From the NCBI GenBank assembly GCA_963835375.1, contig CAWIGB010000025.1:25138-89137 (forward strand): a stretch of 64,000 nt of DNA, given 5' to 3'. Below, piece by piece: positions 51,098 to 60,032 of the stretch. The translations under genes were made by a program, and so were the position numbers. The number at the start of each line of letters is the position of its first letter. Position 1 is the stretch's first letter. Below the pieces are notes generated by a model. That model did not search any database, was not told where the DNA came from, and saw only the letters and a list, made by a program, of their open reading frames with translations. This DNA comes from Salinisphaera sp963835375 (GTDB lineage Bacteria; Pseudomonadota; Gammaproteobacteria; Nevskiales; Salinisphaeraceae).

Positions 51098-52420
51098 ATG
51101 AAAAGCAAGTTTCTAGTCGCCGGACTTATACTCGGCGCCGGTGGCGTGACCGCGGCGCAGGCCGCGACTCAGATCACAATCGCGACCGTGAATAATCCAC
51201 AAATGGTGGAGATGCAGAAGCTCACGCCAGAGTTCGAGAAGAAATATCCCAATATCAAGGTCAACTGGGATGTCATGCCGGAGAACGAGCTGCGGCGGAA
51301 GGTGACCGTCGACATCTCGACCCAGGCCGGTTCGTACGACATCGTGACCCTCGGCGCTCTCAACACGCCGATCTGGGCCAAGAACGGCTGGATCAAGCCG
51401 TTCGACAACCTGCCGAAATCGTACGACGAGTCGGACCTGATCAAACCGGTACGGGCCACGCTTTCTTACAACGGCCACTTGTATGCCCTGCCGTTCTACG
51501 CGGAATCCTCCTTCACCTACTATCGCAAGGACCTGTTCAAGAAGGCCGGTCTCAAGATGCCCGAGCATCCGAGCTGGAAGCAGATGGAGACGTTTGCGAA
51601 GAAGCTCAATGATCCGGCAAACGGCGTCAACGGGATCTGCCTGCGCGGCATGCCCGGATGGGGCGAGAACATGGCGCTGTTCGATACCATGGTGAACACC
51701 TTCGGTGGCCGCTGGTTCGACATGAAGTGGCAGCCGCAGCTGACGTCCAGCGGCTGGCACGAGGCGCTGAGCACCTACGTCGACCTCTTGAAGAATTACG
51801 GGCCGAGTGGTTCAACCTCCAACGGTTTTGTCGAGGTCGAGAACCTGTTCGCGAACGGTCACTGCGCGATGTGGGTGGATGCGACCTCGGGTGCCGGCTA
51901 CATCTCCGACCCGAAAACGTCCAAAGTCGCCAACGACGTGGGCTTTGCATGGGCTCCGGTGGCCAAGACCAAGCACGGGTCACATTGGCTGTGGAGCTGG
52001 GCGCTGGCGATCCCGAAAGACACACAGCATAGCGCCGCGGCACGCAAGTTCGTGGAATGGGCGACGTCCAAGGAGTATATCCAGCTCGTCGGCAAGAAGA
52101 ACGGTTGGGTCAGTATTCCGCCGGGTACTCGCTACTCCACGTACAAGAACCCGAATTACCAGAAAGCGGCCGGTGCCTACGCGCAGCTGACGATGAAGGC
52201 GATCAACCAGGCCAACCCGCGCCAACCGACTCTGAAGAAGGTTCCCTATACGGGAGTCCAGTTTGTCGCGATCCCGGAGTTTCAAGCGCTCGGACACCAG
52301 GTGGGGCAGAACGTGGCTGCCGCGCTGGCAGGGCAGATGTCTGTCGACGAGGCGCTGCAGAAGTCGCAGAAATACGTCCACAGTGTCATGGAGCAAGCCG
52401 GCCACTACAAGAATCAGTAG
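51098..52420 (+). CDS. smoE: ABC transporter substrate-binding protein, sorbitol/mannitol (SmoE-like)
   Basis: 440 residues. The signal peptide MKSKFLVAGLILGAGGVTAAQA is followed by an extracellular solute-binding type 1 fold: ITIATVNNPQMVEMQKLTPEFEKKYPNIKVNWDVM, STQAGSYDIVTLGALNTPIWAKNGWIKP and LPFYAESSFTYYRKDLFKKAG, ending in a YVHSVMEQAGHYKN helix. It matches the polyol-binding proteins of Rhodobacter SmoE/MtlE type. GAGGAG (51082-51087) supports ATG 51098 over an upstream in-frame start. It probably delivers mannitol, sorbitol or a similar polyol to the SmoFG permease. Confidence 0.9.
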   Translation: MKSKFLVAGLILGAGGVTAAQAATQITIATVNNPQMVEMQKLTPEFEKKYPNIKVNWDVMPENELRRKVTVDISTQAGSYDIVTLGALNTPIWAKNGWIKPFDNLPKSYDESDLIKPVRATLSYNGHLYALPFYAESSFTYYRKDLFKKAGLKMPEHPSWKQMETFAKKLNDPANGVNGICLRGMPGWGENMALFDTMVNTFGGRWFDMKWQPQLTSSGWHEALSTYVDLLKNYGPSGSTSNGFVEVENLFANGHCAMWVDATSGAGYISDPKTSKVANDVGFAWAPVAKTKHGSHWLWSWALAIPKDTQHSAAARKFVEWATSKEYIQLVGKKNGWVSIPPGTRYSTYKNPNYQKAAGAYAQLTMKAINQANPRQPTLKKVPYTGVQFVAIPEFQALGHQVGQNVAAALAGQMSVDEALQKSQKYVHSVMEQAGHYKNQ

Positions 52421-52428
52421 GCGGGCGC

Positions 52429-52488
52429 GCGTGACCCGGATGGGTCACGCCTGACGGTGATCGCGGGTCGTGATGCGGCCCGCGATCA
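52429..52488 (+). other. Two stem-loops between smoE and smoF
   Basis: GCGTGACCC/GGGTCACGC (52429-52450) and TGATCGCGGG/CCCGCGATCA (52458-52488) are two GC-rich hairpins with 9- and 10-bp perfect stems and no T run. Such stems after a binding-protein gene commonly protect its mRNA and lower downstream permease expression. Confidence 0.65.
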
Positions 52489-52600
52489 TTGCCGGGTTTG
52501 ACGGGAAACCGGGTGATCCGGGTATTCGCCCGAGCGAAATGGATCAACGCCCGGGGGCTGAAGTGATTGCTGAGCCGGTCTGCTATTGGGAGCGTAGGAC

Positions 52601-53534
52601 TTGAACACTGTATCGAAGGAAGCGGCAACAGAGGGGGGCGTGAAACGGTGGTTCAAGCCATCCAGTTCGGGCCTGACGTCCTTTTTCCTGCTCGGGCCGG
52701 CGGTTGTTTACTTGTTCGTCTGGATGATCATCCCGCTGGGGATGACCATTTATTATTCGTTTCGCAAGTACAACCTGATTCAGCCGTATATCCATGGCTT
52801 CGCCGGGTTTTCCAATTACGCCAACGTACTGGCTGACCCGAACTTTCTGGCCGCGTTCTTCAATACGCTGGTACTGGTCATCGCCTCGCTGATTCTGACC
52901 GTTGTTCTGGGCTTGTTTTTCGCCGTGCTCTACAACAACGAGCATGTATTCGGCAGAAACCTCATCAGGACGTTCGCGGCTTCGCCGTTTTTCATCATGC
53001 CGGTCGTCACTGGGCTGATCTGGAAGAATCTGATGATGAATCCTTCCTTTGGCCTGCTTTCTGCACTCTGGCGAGGGATGGGATCTCGTGCCGGTTGATT
53101 TCCTCGCGAAATTTCCGATGTCTTCCATCGTGGGTATCGTGACCTGGGAGTGGACGCCGTTCGCAATGCTGGTCTTGTTGGCAAGCTTGTCCGGTGTTCC
53201 CGAGGACCTCAAAGAGGCCGCAAGTCTGGACGGTGCTGGCGCCTGGAAGACATTCCGGCATATTGTCCTGCCCATGCTGGGAAAACCGCTGTATGCGGTC
53301 GTCATGCTGGAGAGCATATTCTTCCTGGTTATTTTCGGTCAGATCTACGTGACCACGTCGGGTGGCCCCGGCACGGCCACCACCAATCTGCCGTACTACA
53401 TCTATCTGCAGGCCTTTTCTTCGTATGACATCGGTGCCGCTTCGGCAGGCGCCATTTTCGCGGTCATTCTTGCCAATATCGTGGCGATCTTCCTGGTGCG
53501 GATGATCAACGCGAACATTCAAGAGGAGGCATGA
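52601..53534 (+). pseudogene. smoF: ABC transporter permease SmoF-like, frameshifted
   Basis: The start TTG 52601 gives MNTVSKEAATEGGVKRWF and the first membrane helices (LTSFFLLGPAVVYLFVWMIIPLGMTIYYS and others). The frame ends at TGA 53096-53098. In the next frame, from about 53085, it continues VPVDFLAKFPMSSIVGIVTWEWTPFAML, then the permease EAA loop LKEAASLDGAGAWKTFRHIVLPML and on to QEEA at 53534. Removing one T near 53084 joins them as GLVPVDF. As read it would be split and non-functional, in conflict with the intact neighbours; an indel error is likely. It forms the permease pair with SmoG. Confidence 0.85.
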
Positions 53535-53535
53535 C

Positions 53536-54360
53536 ATGAACCGTATGTCGTGGCCCGCCAAGATTGGTGTGAATGTTCTGGCCTATTTGGTCAGTATTCT
53601 GATGTTCTTCCCGATCTTCTGGCTCATTCTGACGTCGTTCAAGACCAACTCGCTGGCTGCGGCGCGGGATCCGGCGTTCTTCTTCTCGCCCACGCTGGCC
53701 GGCTATGTGAACGCGGTGGTCGACAGCAACTACTGGCACTATGCGCTGAATTCAATCTATACCGCGGTCGGCTCCACGTTGCTCTGCATCGCGTTGGGCG
53801 TGCCGGCCGCTTATTCGATGGCGTTCCGGCGCTCGAAACGTACCGACTTCACGCTGTTGTGGATGCTGTCCACCAAGATGCTGCCCGCTGTCGGTGTTCT
53901 GGTCCCCATTTTTCTGATCTACAAGAAACTGCACCTGCTCGACAGCGCCTGGGGTCTGCTGTTCATCTACGCTGCGATGAATCTGCCGATCGTGGTCTGG
54001 CTGCTCTACACCTACTTCACCGATGTGCCGGGCGAGATTCTCGAGGCCGCGGAGATTGACGGGGCGTCCCTGTGGGACAACATCGTTCGTATTGTGGTCC
54101 CCTTGTCGATGCCGGGCATCCTGTCGACGGGGCTACTCGCCATCGTGCTCGCATGGAACGAGGCCTTCTGGGCGATCAATCTCACCAATGTGCATGGCGC
54201 TACGCTGGCCGTATTCGTTTCGGGGTTCAAGAGTGCGCGCGGGCAGTTCTGGGCCAATATGGCGGCCGGCTCCACCCTCTCGGTGCTGCCGATTCTGATT
54301 GCCGGCTGGTTCACGCAGCGGCAGTTGGTTCGTGGCTTGACTTTTGGCGCGGTGAAGTGA
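53536..54360 (+). CDS. smoG: ABC transporter permease SmoG-like
   Basis: 274 residues with six membrane helices. ILMFFPIFWLILTSFKTNSLAAARDPAFFFSP is the MalG-type N-terminus. The EAA loop is EILEAAEIDGASLWDNIVRIVVPLSMPG, and the end is LPILIAGWFTQRQLVRGLTFGAVK, as in Smo/Mtl systems. It follows smoF by one base. The intact EAA loop will contact the SmoK ATPase. Confidence 0.92.
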   Translation: MNRMSWPAKIGVNVLAYLVSILMFFPIFWLILTSFKTNSLAAARDPAFFFSPTLAGYVNAVVDSNYWHYALNSIYTAVGSTLLCIALGVPAAYSMAFRRSKRTDFTLLWMLSTKMLPAVGVLVPIFLIYKKLHLLDSAWGLLFIYAAMNLPIVVWLLYTYFTDVPGEILEAAEIDGASLWDNIVRIVVPLSMPGILSTGLLAIVLAWNEAFWAINLTNVHGATLAVFVSGFKSARGQFWANMAAGSTLSVLPILIAGWFTQRQLVRGLTFGAVK

Positions 54361-54864
54361 TCTGGCGCGATTTCGGCAGGTCTATTCGTGACTCTTCTTC
54401 AAGAGCAGGTCCCCGGTCCTGGCATCGTCTATCAGGCAAGCGATGTCTGAGGCTTCAGGACCGGTTCGCTCTCAAGACCGATGGCAGTTATACGCTGGTA
54501 GCGGTTTCTGTCGCCTAAGCAAGACGGCAGGACAAAGACATTTATTCGCAGATCAACGCAGATGAAATACAGGCAACAAGCATTGATCCACAGATTGCAC
54601 TGATCTTCACAGATTTAAAGACGAAAGGTTTGGCGATTCGGTTCTGGTGTGCCCGGCTCGGATTTGTGCCGGGCGCGATGGAGGCGATGTCTCCGATTCG
54701 GCAGCCCGCTCCGCGCCCAATCTGTGTACATCGGTGAAATCTGTGAATGAAACGTCTGTCTTGGATCGGCGTGAATCGACGTCGATCGGCGGACCAAAAA
54801 TGCCTGGTTTCATTCCAACAATCGACGTCGATCGGCGGACAGAAAGGTTAAAGAGGACAGACCC
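54361..54864 (+). other. 504-bp gap with inverted and direct repeats before the ABC ATPase gene
   Basis: It contains an inverted pair built from AATCTGTG units (54593-54630 against 54718-54755), a repeat type widely scattered in environmental genomes, and two copies of a 21-bp direct repeat with a perfect palindrome, listed separately. No gene is visible. It splits the ATPase gene from its permeases. Confidence 0.6.
54774..54840 (+). promoter_or_regulatory. Two palindromic operator-like sites before smoK
   Basis: A 21-bp sequence occurs exactly at 54774-54794 and 54820-54840. Its core ATCGACGTCGAT is a perfect palindrome with a central CG, like operators of LacI-type regulators. The copies start 46 bp apart and the second ends 24 bp before the ATPase gene start. 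They could bind a local sugar regulator; no regulator gene is in this part of the window. A simple duplication is the alternative. Confidence 0.5.
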
Positions 54865-55974
54865 ATGGCAGTCGTAGAACTCAACCAAGTCGGCAAGCGC
54901 TATCCGGGCTCGGATGACCTGGCGGTCAAGGACTTCAACCTCGTCACCGAAGACGGCGAATTCGTCGTGCTGGTCGGCCCCTCGGGCTGTGGCAAGACCA
55001 CCACCATGCGCATGATTGCGGGGCTCGAGGAACACACCGAAGGCGCGATCAAGATCGGCGGCCGGGATGTGACCGGCGTGGCGCCCAAGGACCGCGACAT
55101 CGCCATGGTGTTCCAGAGCTATGCCCTCTACCCGCACATGACGGTGCGCGACAACATGGCCTTCTCGCTCAAGCTCAAGAAATACGACAAGGCCGACATC
55201 AAGAAACGCGTCGACGAAGCGGCCGACGTGCTCGGCATCACGCCCTGCTGGATCGCAAACCCCGGGCCCTATCCGGCGGCCAGCGCCAGCGTGTGGCGCT
55301 GGGCCGCGCCATCGTGCGCCAGCCGCAGGTCGTTCTTGATGGACGAACCGCTGTCCAACCTCGACGCCAAGCTGCGCGTCGACATGCGCGCCGAGATCGT
55401 CAAACTGCACCGCAAGCTGGGCGTGACCACCTTCTACGTCACCCACGACCAGGTCGAAGCCATGACCATGGGCCAGCGGATCGCGGTGATGAAGGACGGC
55501 ATCGTCCAGCAGATCGACTCGCCCAACAACCTCTACCAGCACCCATCGAACGTCTTCGTGGCCGGCTTCATCGGCACGCCGTCGATGAATTTTCTGGATG
55601 CCGAGATCGGCGACGGTCGGGCCACCGGCAGCGGCTTCGAGCTCGCGCTCGACGACGCCCGCCGTGATGCTGCCGGCGATCGCTCGCGCATACGCGTCGG
55701 CATCCGCCCGGAACATCTGCATCTGGCGACCGGCGACACGTCGCAATGCCGCTTGTCCGGCAGCGTCGAGGTGGTCGAGCCGTTGGGGTCGCTAACCATG
55801 ATCCAGGTCAAGGTGGGCGACACGACGCTCACCGCCCAGATCGAACCGCACCAGCAGGTCGCGATGGGCGACGAGGTCGCGCTGACCTGTGTGCCCAATA
55901 AGCTGTATCTGTTCGATCCGGAGTCCGAGACCGCGCTGATCGGTATCGACTCCGGTGTCGCCGACGGCCATTAA
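54865..55974 (+). CDS. smoK: ABC transporter ATP-binding protein SmoK/MsmK-like, signature lost by compensated indels
   Basis: 369 residues. Walker A GPSGCGKTTTMRMIAGLEEHTEG, the Q-loop MVFQSYALYPHMTVRDNM, Walker B FLMDEPLSNLDAKLRVDMR, VTHDQVEAMTMGQRI and a C-terminal TOBE domain (VGIRPEHLHLATG) fit the MalK/SmoK family. Between about 55245 and 55337 the frame is wrong: it reads ITPCWIANPGPYPAAS where LLDRKPGALSGGQRQRVALG is encoded in the next frame. A missing C near 55245 and an extra T near 55335 cancel each other. As read the LSGGQ signature is gone and the protein could not work. ATG 54865 follows GAGGAC. Confidence 0.88.
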   Translation: MAVVELNQVGKRYPGSDDLAVKDFNLVTEDGEFVVLVGPSGCGKTTTMRMIAGLEEHTEGAIKIGGRDVTGVAPKDRDIAMVFQSYALYPHMTVRDNMAFSLKLKKYDKADIKKRVDEAADVLGITPCWIANPGPYPAASASVWRWAAPSCASRRSFLMDEPLSNLDAKLRVDMRAEIVKLHRKLGVTTFYVTHDQVEAMTMGQRIAVMKDGIVQQIDSPNNLYQHPSNVFVAGFIGTPSMNFLDAEIGDGRATGSGFELALDDARRDAAGDRSRIRVGIRPEHLHLATGDTSQCRLSGSVEVVEPLGSLTMIQVKVGDTTLTAQIEPHQQVAMGDEVALTCVPNKLYLFDPESETALIGIDSGVADGH

Positions 55975-56038
55975 TCAAAACCACCAGGAATGCCGGCGCG
56001 CCAGCGGGGGAGGGCGCGCCGTATCGAGGGAGACTGCC

Positions 56039-57508
56039 ATGCCCGCATTGAACAACGCCGCGCTCGCTGAAATCGACGCCTCCGTAGCCAAGCCGAACTA
56101 CGACCGCAGTCGGGTCGAGACCGGCATCGTCCATTTCGGTGTTGGCGGCTTTCACCGTGCGCATCAGGCCATGTATCTCGATACGCTGATGAACGACGGC
56201 AGGGCCCTGGACTGGGGCATCTGCGGCGTCGGCGTCATGCCGAGCGACAAACGCATGGCCGATGTAATGGCCGCCCAGGATGGCTTGTATACGCTGGTCC
56301 TGAAGCATGCTGACGGCACCTACGAGCCGCGCATCATCGGCTCGATCGTGGACTACAAGTTTGCGCCCGATGATCCCGAGGCCGTGATCGAGACCATGGC
56401 GGCCGAGACCACCCGCATCGTGTCGCTCACCGTCACCGAGGGCGGCTATAACTTTCATCATGTGACTGGCGAATTCAATTTCGACAATCCGGACGTGAGC
56501 CACGATCTGGCCGACGGCGCCACGCCGAAGACGACCTTTGGTCTCGTCACCGAGGCGTTGCGCCGCCGTCGCGAGCGTAGCATCACGCCATTCACGCTCA
56601 TGTCCTGCGACAACATCCAGGGCAACGGCGATGTGGCGAAGAAGATGTTCACCGCCTACGCCCGGGCCAAGGACGCCGAACTCGGTGCCTGGATCGTGGA
56701 CAATGTGAATTTCCCGAACTCGATGGTGGATCGCATCACGCCGGTCACCACTGACGACGATCGCGCCGAGGTGCACGAACGCTTCGGCATTGACGACGCC
56801 TGGCCCGTGGTCTGTGAGCCGTTCACCCAATGGGTGCTCGAGGACCACTTCAACATGGGCCGTCCCCCCTATGAAGACGTGGGCGTGCAGATCGTCGACG
56901 ACGTCATGCCCTATGAACTGATGAAGCTGCGCCTGCTCAACGCCAGCCATCAGGCGCTGACTTATTTCGGCTACCTCGCCGGCTATCGCTATGCCCACGA
57001 AGTCTGCCAGGACAAGCTGTTCGCCGATTTCCTGATGGACTACATGACCCGCGAAGCCCAGCCGACCCTGCGGCCGGTACCGGGCGTGGATCTGGAGGAG
57101 TACAAGCGCACGTTGATCGAGCGGTTCTCCAACCCCGAGATTCGCGACACGCTGGCACGGCTGTGTGCCGAGTCATCGGATCGCATCCCGAAATGGCTGC
57201 TGCCCGTCATTCGGGAGCAGCTCGATGCCGGCGGTGAATTCCAGCGCTCGGCCGCCGTGGTGGCCAGTTGGGCGCGCTATGCCGAAGGCACGGACGAGGC
57301 CGGGGAGCCGATCGAGATCGTCGATCGGCTGGCCGACGAGCTCCAGGCCATTGCACGGCACAACCGTGAGAAGCCGACTGCGTTCATCGAAAATCGCGAA
57401 CTCTTCGGCGATCTGGTCGAGGACGGGCGATTCGTGGCGGCCTATACGGACACACTTGAACGTCTGCACAGCCAGGGTACCCGGGCTGCACTCGAAGCAC
57501 TGAAATAA
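56039..57508 (+). CDS. mtlK: Mannitol 2-dehydrogenase family protein
   Basis: 489 residues, normal for the long-chain polyol dehydrogenases. TGIVHFGVGGFHRAHQAMYLDTLM is the NAD-binding start. TEGGYNFHH, MSCDNIQGNGDVAKKMFTAYAR, NSMVDRITPVTT and the catalytic KLRLLNASHQALTYFGYLAG (Lys, Asn, His) are diagnostic. It oxidises D-mannitol to D-fructose, and often D-arabitol to D-xylulose or sorbitol to fructose. The latter two would feed the PfkB kinases and XylB. GAGGGAGA precedes ATG 56039; an upstream in-frame ATG at 55955 overlaps smoK. It is the last gene of the Smo-type operon. Confidence 0.94.
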   Translation: MPALNNAALAEIDASVAKPNYDRSRVETGIVHFGVGGFHRAHQAMYLDTLMNDGRALDWGICGVGVMPSDKRMADVMAAQDGLYTLVLKHADGTYEPRIIGSIVDYKFAPDDPEAVIETMAAETTRIVSLTVTEGGYNFHHVTGEFNFDNPDVSHDLADGATPKTTFGLVTEALRRRRERSITPFTLMSCDNIQGNGDVAKKMFTAYARAKDAELGAWIVDNVNFPNSMVDRITPVTTDDDRAEVHERFGIDDAWPVVCEPFTQWVLEDHFNMGRPPYEDVGVQIVDDVMPYELMKLRLLNASHQALTYFGYLAGYRYAHEVCQDKLFADFLMDYMTREAQPTLRPVPGVDLEEYKRTLIERFSNPEIRDTLARLCAESSDRIPKWLLPVIREQLDAGGEFQRSAAVVASWARYAEGTDEAGEPIEIVDRLADELQAIARHNREKPTAFIENRELFGDLVEDGRFVAAYTDTLERLHSQGTRAALEALK

Positions 57509-57584
57509 GCGACGGCCAAGCCTCAACACGCGGTTCACGGCTCGGGCAGCGCGTCGGACCGCGAGGCATCATCCGCCGTTTGCA

Positions 57585-57603
57585 AATGATAATGATTATC
57601 ATT
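57585..57603. promoter_or_regulatory. Fur box upstream of the TonB receptor
   Basis: AATGATAATGATTATCATT is nearly identical to the 19-bp Fur consensus GATAATGATAATCATTATC in overlapping hexamer form. It lies 83 bp before the receptor ATG and predicts iron-starvation induction. Confidence 0.88.
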
Positions 57604-57685
57604 ACAGTCCTGCCTCGAATCCGGACGGCACAGGCAGCCGTCCGGATCAAGCCGGCGGCTCGATCCGCCACGATGAGGACAGGCA

Positions 57686-59986
57686 ATGAGGCAAGTGCGG
57701 CGCGCGACCAGGCTGCCCGCGGGGCGGCTGCGGGTGGCGGGAACGATATTCGGCGTGTGTCTGGGGGGTGCATGGGTGCCGGCGTGGGCGACGGCAGCGG
57801 GCCAGGGCCGCGATAACATCCCGGCAAAGCCAGTCGCTCCGGCGTCCCCCGGTGCCGGGTCGACGACCTCGGCCACTTCGGCCCCTGAGGCTGGCGCCGG
57901 TCCGCAGACCCGGCTCGAAACTATCCATGTCACCGGCCGCGCGACCGGCGGCGATCAGACCCCTCGGGCTTATGCGGGTGGCCAGATCGCCACCGGCGGG
58001 CGCATCGGCGTGCTGGGCGAGCAGAACGGCGCCAACGTGCCCTTCTCGGTGGTCAGTTTCACCTCGCAGTTGATCCAGAATCAGCAGGCGAAGACCCTGG
58101 CCGATGTGCTGGTCAACGATGCGGCCGTACAAACCGAGCTCGGTTTCGGCAACTTCGCGCAGCTGTTCAAGATCCGGGGTTTCGAGTTGGACGGCGAGGA
58201 TATCTCCTTCGGCGGCCTGTATGGCGTGCTGCCACGCCAGATCGTACAGACCGACTTCGCGAATCGTGTCGAGTTGTTCGAGGGCGCCAATGCCTTCGCC
58301 AACGGCGTGGCACCGGCGGGAACGGGGGTCGGCGGTGCGGTGAACATCGAGCCCAGTTTCGCGGCCGACACGCCGATCATGCGGTTTCGCCTGGGTTATC
58401 AATCCGACGCCCGGATCGAGGAGGCGCTCGATCTCAGCCGTCGCTACGGCGACGAGAAACAGTACGGGGTTCGTCTTTCGGTGCAGCACGCCAAGGGCGA
58501 TACCGCGATCAACGGCGCGAATGCCGCGGATACCTCGGTTGGTCTCGGTCTCGACTACGACGGCGATCGTGCGCGGGCCGGCTTCTATTTCGGCTATCAG
58601 AAGCAACACATCAAGCACGGACGCTCCATCGTCTATACCGGTACCGCGACCCGCGTCCCGGATGCGCCGGATGCCGACACGAACTATGCCGCCTCCTTCA
58701 ACAGCACGGCTCTGGAGAACGAATTCGGCCTGCTGCGCGGCGAGTTCGATCTGAATCCGCACTGGACGACCTATGCCGCCGTTGGCGCCAACCATACCGA
58801 CGAGCAGGGTGAGTATGGCTCGCCAACGCTTGTCGGCAACGATGGCGATGCCGGCATTTATCGGTTGGGGGTTCCGTTCGAAGCCCATTCGTTCTCGGGT
58901 CAGGCCGGTATTCGCGGGCATTTCGACACCGGCCCCGTGAGTCACCAGGTCAATTTTGGGTATTCCGGTTACTACCGTCGGACCGATAGCGCCTACACGA
59001 TGTCGGACTATGGCCATCAGGCGTCGACCAATATCTACGACCCGGTCGACATTGGTTATCTGCCGACGGCAACGGAGCAGGGCAATCAAGAGGACCCGTA
59101 CGTCCGCACGCGAACCCGTGCCGATGGATGGGCGCTGTCCGATACGGCCGGTTTCTTCGATGACCGGGTGCTGGTCACGGTCGGTGGCCGGTATCAGTCG
59201 ATCGCGGTCGACAACTACAGCTACCAGGGCGAATCGGACGGCAGGCCGATTCGCGGTCATAAGCTGTCGCCGGTTTACGGCGTGGTCTACAAGCCGGCCG
59301 ACTGGCTGTCGTTGTATGCGAACCACATCCAGGCGTTACAGCCGGGCGATGCGGCGCCCACCACGGCAGTGAACTCCGGCCAGGTGATCGGTATCGCCGA
59401 GTCCAGGCAGAACGAAGTCGGCGCCAAGGCCGATTTCGGCAAGATCGGGGGCAGCCTCGCGCTTTACGAGATCAAAAAGCCCGACGCCGCAACCAACGCC
59501 GACGGTGTCTATGGCTACAACGGCAAGCAGCGTGATCGCGGTCTCGAGCTGAGCGTCTATGGCAAGCCGACTGAGCGGCTACGGCTGCTGGCCAGTGCCA
59601 CTTGGATAGATGGCGAACTCACGCAGACTGCCGATGGCGCGAATCAGGGCAACCACGCGGTTGGCGTGCCGGATTATCGACTGGTGCTATCCGGCGACTG
59701 GCAGCTGCCGGGCGCGGAGCGCTGGTATGCCAATGCTCGCGTCATTCGTACCGGAGCGCAGTACGCCAACGAAGCGAACACGCTCAAGCTGGCGGCATGG
59801 ACTCGTGTCGACATGGGCCTGCGTTACGAGATGCCCTGGGGCGATGAAGGCCGCCACATCGTCTGGCGGGCCGGCGTGGACAACGTTGCCGATGCCGACT
59901 ACTGGCAGTCGGCGAACCGCGGCGGCTATCTGACCCAAGGCGATCCGCGCACGTTCAAGCTTTCGGCCACCTTCAATTTCGATTGA
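57686..59986 (+). CDS. TonB-dependent siderophore receptor
   Basis: 766 residues. A signal peptide (ending AWATAAG) and a variable linker precede the plug domain (NVPFSVVSFTSQLIQNQQAKTLADVLVNDAAVQ, FKIRGFELDGEDISFGGLYGVLPRQ, GANAFANGVAPAGTGVGGAVNIEP). A 22-strand-type barrel follows and ends in FKLSATFNFD with a near-terminal Phe. RLETIHVTG is a likely TonB box. It belongs to the FhuA/FpvA-like siderophore group; the ligand is not predictable. A Fur box precedes it. It is convergent with the FabH-like gene, separated by a half repeat. Confidence 0.93.
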   Translation: MRQVRRATRLPAGRLRVAGTIFGVCLGGAWVPAWATAAGQGRDNIPAKPVAPASPGAGSTTSATSAPEAGAGPQTRLETIHVTGRATGGDQTPRAYAGGQIATGGRIGVLGEQNGANVPFSVVSFTSQLIQNQQAKTLADVLVNDAAVQTELGFGNFAQLFKIRGFELDGEDISFGGLYGVLPRQIVQTDFANRVELFEGANAFANGVAPAGTGVGGAVNIEPSFAADTPIMRFRLGYQSDARIEEALDLSRRYGDEKQYGVRLSVQHAKGDTAINGANAADTSVGLGLDYDGDRARAGFYFGYQKQHIKHGRSIVYTGTATRVPDAPDADTNYAASFNSTALENEFGLLRGEFDLNPHWTTYAAVGANHTDEQGEYGSPTLVGNDGDAGIYRLGVPFEAHSFSGQAGIRGHFDTGPVSHQVNFGYSGYYRRTDSAYTMSDYGHQASTNIYDPVDIGYLPTATEQGNQEDPYVRTRTRADGWALSDTAGFFDDRVLVTVGGRYQSIAVDNYSYQGESDGRPIRGHKLSPVYGVVYKPADWLSLYANHIQALQPGDAAPTTAVNSGQVIGIAESRQNEVGAKADFGKIGGSLALYEIKKPDAATNADGVYGYNGKQRDRGLELSVYGKPTERLRLLASATWIDGELTQTADGANQGNHAVGVPDYRLVLSGDWQLPGAERWYANARVIRTGAQYANEANTLKLAAWTRVDMGLRYEMPWGDEGRHIVWRAGVDNVADADYWQSANRGGYLTQGDPRTFKLSATFNFD

Positions 59987-60011
59987 GGGCGGCTGGCTTG
60001 GCGCGCGCGGA

Positions 60012-60032
60012 CGAAACGGCAACAGGCCCCAG
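60012..60032 (+). repeat. Half copy of the GGCCTGTTGCC repeat
   Basis: AAACGGCAACAGGCCCCAG differs at one position from the right end of the 14818-15114 element (CCCCAG for CCCTAG). It lies 26 bp after the TonB receptor stop and directly before the minus-strand FabH-like stop. No left end is found. Confidence 0.7.

Noticed and set aside
57647..59326. A 559-residue minus-strand open frame opposite the TonB receptor
   Set aside because: Its composition is typical of an antisense shadow, and the plus-strand receptor has signal peptide, plug and barrel features.
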